Shown here: positions 25,001-36,833 of the stretch, one piece after another
Layout of the letters: every line of letters starts with the position of its first letter
Numbering within the stretch: position 1 is the stretch's first letter
Source of the DNA: Sarocladium kiliense
Lineage: Eukaryota > Ascomycota > Sordariomycetes > Hypocreales > Sarocladiaceae
NCBI GenBank assembly: GCA_030734395.1
Contig: JAUZTG010000016.1
Location: 558,001-622,000 of the forward strand
Length of the DNA stretch: 64,000 nucleotides
Direction of reading: 5' to 3'
Position numbers and translations under genes: made by a program
Notes under the pieces: generated by a model
Seen by the model: only the letters and a program-made list of their open reading frames with translations
What the model was told of the DNA's origin: nothing
The model's database searches: none

Positions 25001-26889
25001 GGATCATCCCCAGACCCTTCCATGATTGTCTCCCCATACTATCTCGGCTCAGAAACCGACAGAATCGCACGCCCCCTCCCTTTCGCTTATACACCCCTTG
25101 CACGGTGGAAGTTACGTAGCCTTCTAGGCGCGACATTTTGACAAGTTGGCCCATGGATAAGCTAAGCCACCTCCTAGACTGCCGTTGATGCATGCAATAT
25201 CCTTTGGTGTAACACACCATGAGCGGCCGCTCGGCTATCTTCGTCTTCTGTTGGGCGAGAAGCGAGAATCAGTGAGCCGTGCCGTTGGGCTCGCCATCTC
25301 ACCACCCCCCTTACTCGTCACGCCACGTCACTTAGCAGTGGCATTACTGCACTCAACCTGACAAGCCTATCGTAAGTCCCTCCTCGATCTGATACTCGAA
25401 CCATAGGGACGTGCGGCGATCCCCCTGGACACGTTTACACACCACAGCTGCATGACTGACATTGCTAAGCAAAACTCCCAACCCGTCTATTTTTAAAAGT
25501 CAAGCAATGTCCCTGTTTTCTTCTTGTCCAGACCACCACTCGCATGAGCGTAGGTAGAACAGGCGTGTTTCTTTCGCGACCAGGGATCGACGGTGACACC
25601 AGAGATTCGTTTCTCCACGCCTTAGACTCTGGGGTTGGCTCTTGGGTTGATGTTCTCCGCCGTTCCTCCGCCGTCTTGGCCAGCCCCTTTGATGGGGTAA
25701 CCTAGGAGCAAACCGTTGAATCAGCGCACATTAGTTCCGAGGAGATGTGGATTATGTCTCCATGCAGTTGTTTCGTCTTCCCTGAAGCAGTATGCCGGCT
25801 TTCCGTACCCCAGCAGTGCTGTTCCGTTCTTGTACCTCGCACGTCAAACCTCGACAATGCCTGTCGTTCAACCTTGACCCCACCTCCGCCTTCATCCCCT
25901 GTTTGTTTCTTTACTCAAGTCAAGTCAAGTCAAATGATCACTCGTCTTTTGTCGCACCCCTGTGTGGTGTTATTGCCCGGCAAGATAGACTGAGTGGCGA
26001 GGCTGCCTGTGATCTAACCAACCCTATCAACCTACACCAGGCACTCGTCGCCTGTTGCTACGCCTTACCTGATTCTTGATGACCAACCTGTCGCACTACT
26101 ACGAGCCCTTGCATGACTATGCATTATGTTTTGATAGTCCACGTTAAAGTCACTATGCAGGTCGACGTTGCTGCTCGTTCCTTGGTATCACATGTGTAGA
26201 GCGAAGTGACAAAAGACCAAGTGGTACCCAACGGCGGTATGAATACATGTCTTGATCTATGCAACCTGTCCTGTCCAATTGGCAAGTTGAGCCTTTCCCT
26301 CGTCAGCTCTTTCATCATAGCCGAAATGGTTCGATGACATCCCCTCATAAACCTCAGCCTACTCCAAGCGATTCGCTTTCAGCCTTTGATACAATTTCGC
26401 CAAGCGCCTCGCCAAGAAAACAATGTGACAGTCGATACCACTGCAAACCCTGACATACCAAGAAAATCAAGCCCAAAAATAAATGATCATCGCGAAGATG
26501 GAGGGGGTTTCTGAACGAATGAAGGCATGACGGTGACAATCTAGGAGCACTGCGAAGTGGCGGAGGCATTGCAGCCCAGCGTGATGGCACCAAGCTGCTC
26601 GCCTGCATTATTGGGGCCTTGCCAATCTTCAAAGGGGGCCGTCCAGACACATTACCCCGAATGCTGCCGTTCTTCCGCCGGCGCCGATCCACGTACAACA
26701 TGGCAGTCTTATGCCAGGCTACATGCTTCCGGGCACTTCAAGCATGTCGACATTTCTGGCTGTGCTTGACCCAGAAGGGCAAACAATCCGGCCATCCGGC
26801 CGACTTGGCCGCTCGGGATAGAAGCTTAGGCTGTTGAATACAGGCTACCGAGACGAAGGCCAGGGTTGTGTAGCCCCTGGTGAAGCGTT
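22038..26889. other. 4.9-kb gene-free stretch
   Basis: No supported gene. The first part should hold the promoter of the Zn2Cys6 factor. At 22841-23173 two overlapping ~100-codon frames lie on opposite strands, neither with recognisable family features. A C/T-rich plus-strand block lies at about 23820-24130, a C run near 24447-24470, and TCAAG tandem units at 25915-25933. The last ~350 bases probably contain the 3' region of the SP-RING gene. Confidence 0.4.
25915..25933. repeat. TCAAG pentanucleotide run
   Basis: Three full TCAAG units plus a partial one, non-coding. Confidence 0.6.
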
Positions 26890-29800
26890 TCACTCGTCGT
26901 CGTCCAGCACGATGACAGCGGGCGCAAGTCTGCTTCGACCTCGAGCTGCCTGCAGATCCTCGCTCGCAGCTGCCGCGATCGGCTGCTCATCATCATCATC
27001 TGAGTCGTCCTGTTCGACCACAGCTGACCAGTTGCCCTGATCGTCCATTCGAATCATCCTCGTGCGACCAGCTCCGTCAGCAAGTAGCTTCTTGCTCACC
27101 TCACTAAAGAAGTTGTCGATCCTGAGTTGATGCGGCCGCGCATCTCCGCCACAGATAGGGCACTTCCACTCATCAACTTTGGACGGTTCGCCAGGCCGTT
27201 TCGACGGCTTGGCTTGTCGCGTGTCCAGCCAGTTGTCCAAGTCGAAGCATTCCGTATGCTTGCAATGAATACTCCTCACAGGGGTAATGCACAGAGTCGA
27301 GCTGAACGGGTCGGTGACTGAAATGGACAAATGTTTGTCTTGTATTACGATGTCATCGTCAGAGGCCCCTGTCAATCGTTGCTGCAGATCCCCCTTTGTT
27401 CGTTCGTAGGTGAAGTGCTCGTCCCCAAAGACCAGATCCTTTAAGGCCCCTGCACTGGAAACTCTGATGACTTCAACCATCAGAAGGTATTTCTCAATGC
27501 CATGGCGACCTTTTGATAGTTCTGGGAGACTAACGACGACGGTGTTGTTGCCTCTTCGAACCAAACCAGTAAGTTCAACTGGCCAGTCAGATCGAAAGTG
27601 TTGTTTCCGCCGCAGTTGCACGTGTTCGCCGTTCATTGAGATGTAGACATTCTCGGGCCAGTAAGTCGAGGTCACTGGAGCCCCTGTGATCTCGAAATCG
27701 GCCACATTCTCAGGGTATTTGCAAATGCGAAGCCTAACGCGCCGACTACCATCCCAGTGCAAGCAACGCTCCAGGCCGTGCCGAACCTGCATAGCCACAA
27801 GTGACCCGAAAATACCGTCGTCAATGTCGAAGTCAATTGTCTCAAGGCCGACTCGCGGCTTTAGAACCTTCGTGACAATATAGCCAGCCACGAACTGGTA
27901 AAATCGAGTGTTTGTCGGCTCCCATGGCTCACGTATGGGACTTCTTTGTCGAACCAAATGCATCCCAGGCTCCAATGATGTCCAGTTCCATGTGTTATCA
28001 GGGTACTCAGTGGGAGGTATGACACGGAAGGTGGTCTGGGGCAAAGGTACTGCAATTGTGTGCTGATCCTGAGTTGTCCCCGGACGTGCAGATCTAATGG
28101 GTGCTGCGACGGGGTTGAGAGATCGATTGAAGTCTCGAGAATGTTGTGTTGGTGGAGTGCCTTGGTTCTGGGCCGTGGACATCATGGGTCCAGAGTTTAT
28201 TGCAGCAGTATTGAGGGTGTTTGAGGGAGCATAAGCTGTCTGTAAACCAGGTGAAGGGTATGGAGACATCACCGTACACGACAGTGAAGATGTCCCAATT
28301 GCTGTTATTGGTGTTGATGCAACGGGAGCATTAAATATGCCTTGCCGCATCTGGAACTGCGAAGATTCCTGTTCCTGAAGAGGTGCGCGAAATTGATGGT
28401 CGGCCTGTCGCTCTCGTGGCGCTTGCATCGTTGCAGATGCCGATCCTGTCGAAGACCATTGTTGCTGAGGCTGATGCCTGTGGTACTGCTGCAGTTGATA
28501 TGCCCAGGGGTTCTGGAGTTGTTGCGGCCCACCTCCAGATTGCTGTCCGTGATGCGCGGAGTGTTGCGCTTGTGTCTGGCTCTGTTGCTGTTGTTGCATT
28601 GGTGGCGATAGTAACTGAAAGGGGAGACCGGTAGGCCCGTCCTCTGCTGTTGATTGACGCCAATTGGATCCCTGTTGTGTCCGTGGCGCGAGCGAAATCG
28701 AGGTTTCTGGCGCCCTCGAGGTATTGGCAAGCATGGCTGTCGTCATACGATGCTTGTGGACTATCTCCCGGTAACGGCTCGCTCGTATGCATCTAGACTT
28801 CGACCTTGATTCGTCTGCCACGTTGCCATCTAGCACAAGCTTCTCATATTCGCGGTCCGCTGTAAGGTCGTTCAACAGCTCCGGTAAGCTACCTAATACC
28901 CCAAGGCACCGGGCGCAATAGGACACGATCACGGTCTGCATCAGAGGCGAGGGGCAATGCATCCGCTGGAGTTCGTACACCATGGGAGGATATCCACGTT
29001 GCGCTACCTTTGCCGGCCAAGATGACCATTGTGCAGCGAAGCCGCGTAGAAAAGTCATGACTTCATAGAAATCACGGGGGGTAGTCACCGACTGAAGCTG
29101 TGCGGCTGTCCCAGCAGGGAACTTCGCGAACCACTGCAGATGGCGAGAATCCAAGCCATCGGTGCCTGGTAGCAGAGAATTCAGCATTTGGAAGCTTTCG
29201 TCCACCTGCTTCGCTACTTCTCCGGATGATCGAAGTCCCTCATGAAACGCGGCGCCATTGAGATGCCATTGAGAAAATAGGCAGTGTAAAATCAGAAACC
29301 ACCAGTCCTCAGCATCAGCAGCATCCTCCAAAAGCCCATAACGTTGGCGCAATGTTTTGCTTGAATGGTCGAGTAGGCTTGGCCAAGAGGCAACCTGCAT
29401 ACGAACAGATGCCACCAGACGACTCGTTTCAAGCCTAAGCACTTCACTGGATGACTGTGATCCCGAATTCACCCTTTTGGCTGCGGGTCCAAGCGTACTT
29501 AAGGTTTGACTGTTGCGTTTACTTCCTGTCCGCACGATTGAGGATTCCCGAACCATGGATCTGTGTAATTCGGAGGCATTGGGGCGAGCGAGTCCGCTTG
29601 CTTGTGTCGGGCTGAGAAGTGACGGCGCCGAGGGCGTCCTACCACTCGTTCTCACGGATAGGTAGGTATGCGGGGCTGACACATCGGCACAGATGCTATC
29701 GTGAACTCCAGCTTCTGTACCAACAACAGGAAGGTTTCCTGAGTAGTGAGGAGAGGTAGGGCTATCCGTGTAGGGTCCATTTGGTCGACGCGTTGCCTCG

Positions 29801-30267
29801 GCCAAGGTCGGTCCTGCATGACCATGGACGATATGGCTTGATGCATCAGGGCTGCCGACCCCAAGTGACGTCGCTGGGCTCATCTCGTTCGTAGGCGCAG
29901 GAGATGGCAAGACTGATATCGCACTATGGGAATTAGTTCCTATGGCTGTTCGACAGTCATGACCGAGGCCAATTCCAGCTTACCGAGGAGCGTGTTCAGT
30001 AGTGTCCACATCCACGTGAACGGGGGACCCCCTGCTCGCGATGGTCACATTGCTTGGAGACTGTGACTGCTGTGTGTGGATGGGGGCGGCAGTTGAGGTT
30101 GGCAGCGGAGGCAATGTTGATCGCGGCGCCCGTGAAGGGATATAGCCATCGTTGAGCCAAGCAGGCCGGCGAGCGCCGAGGAAGGTGTTGACCGCACTGT
30201 TCGCATTGGCAATCTCGAGCGACGATGGCCCATTGACTGTGGATTGATTGCGATGCAATGGTGGCAT
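26890..30267 (-). CDS. SP-RING (MIZ) zinc-finger protein, probable SUMO E3 ligase
   Basis: Predicted nuclear SUMO-ligase-type protein related to PIAS/Siz/Zmiz. Exons 30267-29984 and 29923-26890 (60-nt intron, acceptor CCCATAG, phase 2) give 1105 residues. The first ~450 residues are Ser/Pro-rich with helical blocks; a Gln-rich segment lies around residues 500-590. The SP-RING is at about 976-1020: PVRSIHCKHTECFDLDNW, then WKCPICGG, giving the C-x-H...C...C-x2-C arrangement of the family. The region before it (about 760-960) is conserved-looking beta-rich sequence, as in PINIT-type domains, but I do not claim homology. The protein ends VIVLDDDE, a textbook hydrophobic-acidic SUMO-interacting motif. 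It is divergent from the Boi gene with a 2.7-kb shared upstream region. The SP-RING call is firm; substrates are unknown. Confidence 0.82.
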
Positions 30268-32938
30268 CTTACCGGTTACTCGTCTTTTGCTTCCTGCTAT
30301 TGTCCACCGTCAGGATACCGTCGGCATTACATGTGCGTATCCTTGATGTTCAGGAGAACGGTGCACATACACTAGCGCATTATTTCCAGCGCAGTGATAG
30401 TGAAACTTCACATATCCTCGCGCCGAACTCGAATCCGGAGCAGGGGCTGTCTTGTTTCAAATGAAATACTCTCGTACAGCTCGAATAGCTGCGCAGATGA
30501 TCCGTCATGAGGCTGTCCCTGACAGGGTAAGGAACAGCGAACAACCGAGGCAGGAGCGGATGGTGGCGTTCGATATGGAACGCGAGATAGTTGTCGGCAG
30601 AGTTTTGGTGTCTTCTGGGCTGGCTTTGACAGCGCTGTGAAGAGCCTCGAGGTTGTCTGACGCAAGGATTTGAAAGCTGGTCGCCCGAGACGAATGTGAG
30701 CAAAGGAGAGGATCGAACGGGGCACGTCTGCGGAGGTTGTTGTGCCTAGAAGGCTCTCAAAAGAGTGAACAGTGGTTTTGAGAGTCTCTAGAAGGAAGGG
30801 ATTCGGTCGCCAGCCGCTTGTGTAGTCGTTGCGCCTTGTTCGTTGAAGCCGTTGATGGTGATGCTGTCGCTACTCTGGAGGTGGGAGGTTGAGGAAGTGG
30901 AGTCGCGATCGCTGTTTGGCCTTGGGGCCAACCTCAGAGAGGCAAGGTGTGTCTGACTACGATGACAGGGGTGAGTAAGGTATGCTTCCTCGTGCGACCT
31001 GCAGGTGTTCAATGAGCGTCATCAAGCCTGAGTCATCAACGTTCACAGCTGTAAGGTGTCAAAGCAGCTTTGATAGTGGGTGGTGAACATTACTCGCAGA
31101 CTTGCAGCTGAGGATGGGCTCCCAACACAGCGTTGGGTCATTCTCAACAGTTGGATAGCGCGGATCCTCGACCTTTACAACATTAGTGTGGTGGTATTTG
31201 GTAACTAAGAAACCACATGACAGGGCAAATTATATCTCCATAGCATAACAGCACCCACCTCTAGCTCAAAAGCCTACAACTATTCGAGGTCAAGAATGGT
31301 CGTTGCAAAAAGGAAACCTCTCAGAACCAGATTTCGTCTTCTATAGGGTAGGCTGCATATGCTTGCGCCTACCTACTCTACGCTGCGCCAGTTGACAGTA
31401 GCGCGCACCACGACCGGCCCCGCGCCACTATGCTGTCTGCGAACAGACAAAACCATTCCGCCAGCCCGCCTTAGGACACCGCGCCGCTTGCAAAGCACAG
31501 TCTTTCTGAACACGGGATGTGGTTCATCCGCATATTGACGCAGTCGGAAATGAGGTGCAACATTATCGTTCAGATGGCGGAGTCTGCTGCCAGTACTCGT
31601 CGCCAACGTAGATAGGAGTTGAAGTGTGGCTGATGTTCAACTCAAGATGGGGCAGGAGTCGCCAGCTACACCAATCCGGACAGCACCTTCCCAAGAGATA
31701 TGCCTGTGAAAGCTTCCTATTAAGCGACGTTACAATCGTGCAAACGCCCAGAATGCACCTGAACCCTCGAAAGGCACGACCTGTTCGTCCTCGTCCTGTC
31801 ATCCGCCTCGTGCAGATCTCTCTCCAACAACCTATTCATATCCTCTCCTATCCGCTGTCCCTGATTCCTTCGCCTACCTATTATACCCTTGTCGCTCAGA
31901 TCCAGCTTACGGCGCCGCCTTTCAGCTGAAGCCTTTGCCCAAGCACCTCGACGCAGCAAAACTCAATGAGCACCCGCCCAAGCCTTGACCAACTCAACCC
32001 TGCCACAGTGGTCTTTCAACTTCCCCTTTCAAACAGCCGTCATCACCAATCGCCCAGTCTCGACTTCTGCTGCTTGAGACTTGCCATTGGCATCCGAGGG
32101 TGATCTTAGACATCGGTACGTTCCAGAACCAAAATCCAGCTCTTGTGGTGGCGGCTCTGGCCTGTGTCACATTCCCTGTAGTCCGCGTGGCACTTCAGAT
32201 CTCATCAGCCAGCTAATTAATGACAGCTGCGTCTTTTAGCCCCAAGGATTGGAAGGATTTCAGCGCTTCTGGACTGCCCAGCGCGACAGACACTGCTTGT
32301 TGGTTCAAGCTTAGCGGGCTGGTCCCACCGACTTGTGGATTGACTACCTACCGCCGTCTAGTACAGGCACAGTGTCAAATCCTTGCTCGCGACCGTCACA
32401 CTGCGACTAGCCAGCGTGCTGCACCCACAGACAGCCTGGCAAAGCCAGTGCACGACTCGTTGACGACGAATCTCTCAAAGGTCGGCCTTCCTTTCCTGTT
32501 CCATCACCTCCCATCACGACCCACGAACCACGCCAACGGTAGCAACTGGGCGACGATCAGGACGAGCATTTGCCGACATTACGCTGCCGTCTTCCCACTG
32601 CCGTCACGGATCGCCACGTCCGACGCCGCCTGTTACCTCATTCGACCATAGCCAAACCCCTCTCCTAAGTCGACACGTCTTCGACACAACCACTGTCTCG
32701 CGCTCTGTGGCCTGTCCACCCGACTGTTCCCAGCATCAGCGGATGGCCGCGACTGTTCCGATTCAAGACGACCCTTCGTTTGCTCGAATTTCGTCCTCCT
32801 GCAGCCCATGCCGATAAGCTGCCACAGCTGCAAGACCTAGCAAGCTGACGGATCCGACGATTGGTACACCCTCGCTGCGATACGTCCAGCCAACGAGATT
32901 CGATTGTCTCGAGAGATATATTTTACAGAATAAGCGTC
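30268..32938. promoter_or_regulatory. 2.7-kb divergent promoter region, SP-RING / Boi
   Basis: Separates two head-to-head regulatory genes, so both promoters must lie here. From about 31700 to 32930 the plus strand is C-rich with CT and CCA tracts, consistent with a long Boi leader. A 143-codon frame at 32220-32651 lies inside this leader-like sequence and lacks family features. Nothing specific is recognised in 30300-31700. Confidence 0.4.
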
Positions 32939-35900
32939 ATGGCGCCGGGCGAGTCATTACCTCGGCCAGAGGTTGGCGACATCCTCTTGGTGATTCGTGA
33001 GTGCTCTGATTACTGAAGTCTCGCTGCTCAGCATCAGGAGGCTAATCACATTGCAGACATGTTCCAAGCCCGGAGCTCAGATGAGTTGAGTCTTGGAAAG
33101 GGGGATAAGGTCGAGCTTCTGGAACGTGACGATGAGTTTGGAGACGGCTGGTTCCTGGGCAAGCACCTAGGAAACGGCAACTCCGGCCTCTTTCCCGAGG
33201 GTATGATAACTTCACATCTCTCACCTTTACGAGTCATTGAAGCCTAATTTGGTGCAGTCTATACTCGCGTTGCGCCCAATACGAAGCCTGCGCCCGCTGC
33301 CGCATCTATCCAACCCTCTGAACTCGCTGATACCCAGCGCTCTGAGCTTGCCGACGCATCGCCGCCTCCGTCTGCTTTTCAGGGATCACCCGCAACGTTT
33401 CAACCTTCGAGTCCGCAGCCCATCTCGCAGACCACTACTCAGCTATCAACGCCCCTAGCACCGACAATTTCGACGCTGAGCCAATCTCCTGCTGCGCTGC
33501 CTCCCCTCAACACGATGAAGTCAGAACCATCAGCTGGGTCTACAGGAGCACCCGCTATTTCCGCCCGAACGTCCTCCGTCCCGATGCCGGGTCCTTATGG
33601 CTCCAGCATAGGGCCAGATAGTCGAGTCCTGAATGAGACGCTCAATGTCATCGACGAGCACATCACTGATATGCGATCCGTTCCCAGTAACGGAAACCTA
33701 CACCCACCGGCTACAGATTCTGGAAGCGAGTATAGCGCACCAATGGACTCACGAATGTCCTACATCCAAGGAGACGAAACAGATGAGGAGGAGGGAGGTT
33801 CACATACCCGCGAGGAGGTCGTTGCATGGACACCCGATGCTGTGGCGGAGTACCTTTTCACATCAGGTGTTGAAAAACAGCACTGTGAGGTGTTCAGGGA
33901 CCAGGAAATATCGGGAGAAGTGCTCCTGGGTATGGATCAGAGCTCACTGTTCATCAAAGCATTTGATTTGGGATCCGTGGGCCGGCGTCTTAAGACGTGG
34001 CACAAAATCAAGGCACTCCAGGATGACGTTGCTGGGATATCTGGGCGACGAACGACTGCAACGTATGGAAGCGACGCTGGCTCTGAGGACATTGTGCGTA
34101 ACCGCAGTCGGACCAATACTCTCACTCACCGGCCCATGTCCACGCAATCAAAACGGCTGTCGACATCTCAAACGCCCAAAGCGTCAACTGGCCAGCCTTT
34201 GTCGCCCAACCAGCCGCAGGATAACCCGACACGACCTAATCACACGAAGCGGCCATCTGCTGCCTCGATCAGAGATCTTCATCACTCTCGGCGTCACTCA
34301 TCCACAGACTATGCACGACGAGGGTCGAACGCTGGTGGTGTGACACCACATCTCATGGCCACTACCACCTTTCCTCTTGGTGAGGGGGGACATAAGAAGC
34401 AGCCATCTTTCGACCGGAACTGGAGCCTTGGTAACGCCTTCTCTCAAAGCCCATCACGGCCACTTTCGTCGACAGGCCTACACGACATCATGGCTGCCTC
34501 CGACCCCGATCTGCAAGATTCCGCAGTAGACATGGATCGGGGCTACTTCTCGGGCACGGAAGCAGATGGACGGAAGCGTAATGTGCTCCGCAAGAGGGAG
34601 AGCCAGCCTTCAAGGAAGTCGAGTTACACTGAGGAGCAGCGAGTCAGGAGCGCTACTGCGCTCTCCAGACACTCAAGGTTCGGTAGCATGGACTCTTATA
34701 GAGACAGCACCGTTTCCCCTGCAGCACAGAAGTATTTTGGGGTGCAGCCAAGTTCTCATAGAAGGACGACTTCGGCGAATACCACCGAATCCTATCGTCC
34801 GCCGCCACCTGCAAAGGACGGACCTCCGCCGACGGTCACAAGACTTGACGGGCCAGGACCGACCATTCCCATGCGCTCTCCAGGGTCTGCGACAACTGCA
34901 TCGTCTGATTGGATGTCATCAGTGGTCAACAAGCCAGCAGCGAAACTTCCGGGCTTACGGGCTATTTCTGACAGTGTCTCAGGTGAAAAGCCAGTTATTT
35001 CATCACCTATCGACTCTGTATCCCGCGATCATCCTCTCCCGTCGCCCGCTCGAACTGGATCGTCGACTCCTTCGGGTGGACCAAGCTTCGATCTGGAGTC
35101 CCCAGATGCGGCCAAGTTCTCCAGTGGGCAGACGACCCCGGCAAGTCGCTATAGCCGCAAGAAGGGCAAGAAGGAGACCAGCGCCTACACCCGCGGCTTA
35201 CTAAAGATCAAACCTGCAGAAGCCATCATTGATGCTGACTACAGTGGATGGATGAAGAAGAAGAGCTCAAATCTCATGACCACGTGGAAGCCCCGCCTCT
35301 TTGTGCTCAAAGGCCGCCGGTTGGCATACTACTACTCAGACGATGACGACCAGGAGCGTGGTTTGATCGATATCTCTTTCCACAGAGTGCTCCCTGCCGA
35401 TAACGAGAAACTAACAGGGCTGCATGCTACCATCACTGGCGCGGTCCCTGGGCTTCCAGGCAATGGTCCAACTCCGAGCAAGGCAGAGAAGGGGGAAAAG
35501 GGAGATGACAGCATGTTCATATTCAAACTTGTGCCACCTCGCGCCGGCCTCTCTCGTGCAGTCAACTTCACCAAACCAACTGTCCACTACTTCTCCGTTC
35601 CTAATCTTAGGGAAGGACGTCTCTGGATGGCCGCTCTGATGAAGGCGACCATTGACCGCGACGACACCCAACCTATCACCTCCACATATCAGCAGAAGAC
35701 GATTTCCCTCGCAAAAGCCAAGCAAATGCGCCACCGCCCCCCCGCCCTCATGAACCTCGAGGAAGCCCACGACGAAGATGCTCATGAGGCTGCACCCGCT
35801 ACAACGACAGGAGTCAGTAGCGAGAACAGCAATGGCACCGGAAACGGCAACAATGGGCTGGGTATCTTCAGCGAGGCGGACAGTGGCGTTTCGGGCATGG

Positions 35901-35998
35901 ACAAGCTGACCGGTCAGCCTATCGAAAGCGCAACGCTGAACGTGGATTTTGGCCTCGGCAGAGATGGAGACACGGCCGCCCCCCCGCAGAGTGCCTAG
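32939..35998 (+). CDS. boi2: Boi1/Boi2-type SH3-SAM-PH polarity scaffold
   Basis: Homologue of the yeast Boi proteins, plasma-membrane scaffolds that link Cdc42/formin signalling and exocytosis at growth sites. Exons 32939-32996, 33057-33200 and 33258-35998 (introns of 60 and 57 nt) give 980 residues, close to the yeast length. Domains in order: SH3 at about residues 10-70 (MFQARSSDELSLGKGDKVEL, GDGWFLGKH, GLFPEGVYTRV); long Ser/Pro-rich disordered linker; SAM at about 257-322 (WTPDAVAEYLFTSGVEKQHC, LGSVGRRLKTWHKIKAL); second disordered region with proline motifs such as RPPPPAKDGPPP; PH at about 724-865 (YSGWMKKKSSNLMTTWKPRL, then LREGRLWMAALMKAT). Intron 2 falls inside the SH3 domain. It converges on the Fhl1 gene. 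The domain order matches the family exactly. Confidence 0.9.
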
Positions 35999-36833
35999 GC
36001 TCGGCTCCTCTGCGCCGGGTAAGTGATGATGATGGGTTGGCCTGACTGTCTTTCGGAGCGCCGCTCTCTCGTCTTATGTCATGACTTGTGTACGTCAAAA
36101 GAATATGGAGAAATATGAAACGGAGTGGGACGAACAACCCTGGGAGCGTGAGCCGGGCTTTTTTCTTCTTCTTCTCTAAAAGAGGTTCATGGTATCGATC
36201 TTCAGGATCATGATACGGAACAAACCTGCCGTTCTTCCTTCATTCCCATTTCTTCCTCTTCAAGGCGTAGATGGGGGCTCTATCAGTCGACCTCGTTCAC
36301 TTTTTCTTCTCAGGCCTGCCCATACCCGGCGGCAGGGCTTCTTTTTCGCGAGATTTCCATCATGTCCTTTTTCTTGTGCTTCTGATATCCCTGTTCGTAT
36401 CAAAACTTGTTTCATTTTCTACGATGTGATGGGGAACGGATGAGGGTTGGCCATGTTCGAGACATGGAGCTCTATCTGTGGTACGAAATGGGTTCGGGAT
36501 GGCTTCGTACCTTCTATCGGGGGGTTCAAGTTGATGATTGTAGTGAGTTGATGCGGCACGAATAGACAAACAAAACCTGCCGACATTGCGCGCCTATGTT
36601 ATATGTGAACGTTTTCAGGTATTATGATGTTTCGCAACTTGAACTCTACGAAGACTATTTGAGGCCCAAGTACTTCAGCTCCCAGCTAATGCGCATCATG
36701 AATGTTTCCTCTCGCTAGCAAATCACAATACTCGCTAATGTCTCAGATGCGCTCATAGAGCCCCAGAACGACGCCCAGCACTGGAACCGAACACTGACCC
36801 AGCCCATCAACTCGACGCCTCTCGTGAGTAGCC
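35999..36833. other. convergent intergenic region, Boi / Fhl1
   Basis: 3' untranslated regions of two convergent genes. T/C-rich runs lie around 36160-36180 and 36230-36370. No supported ORF or repeat. Confidence 0.4.
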
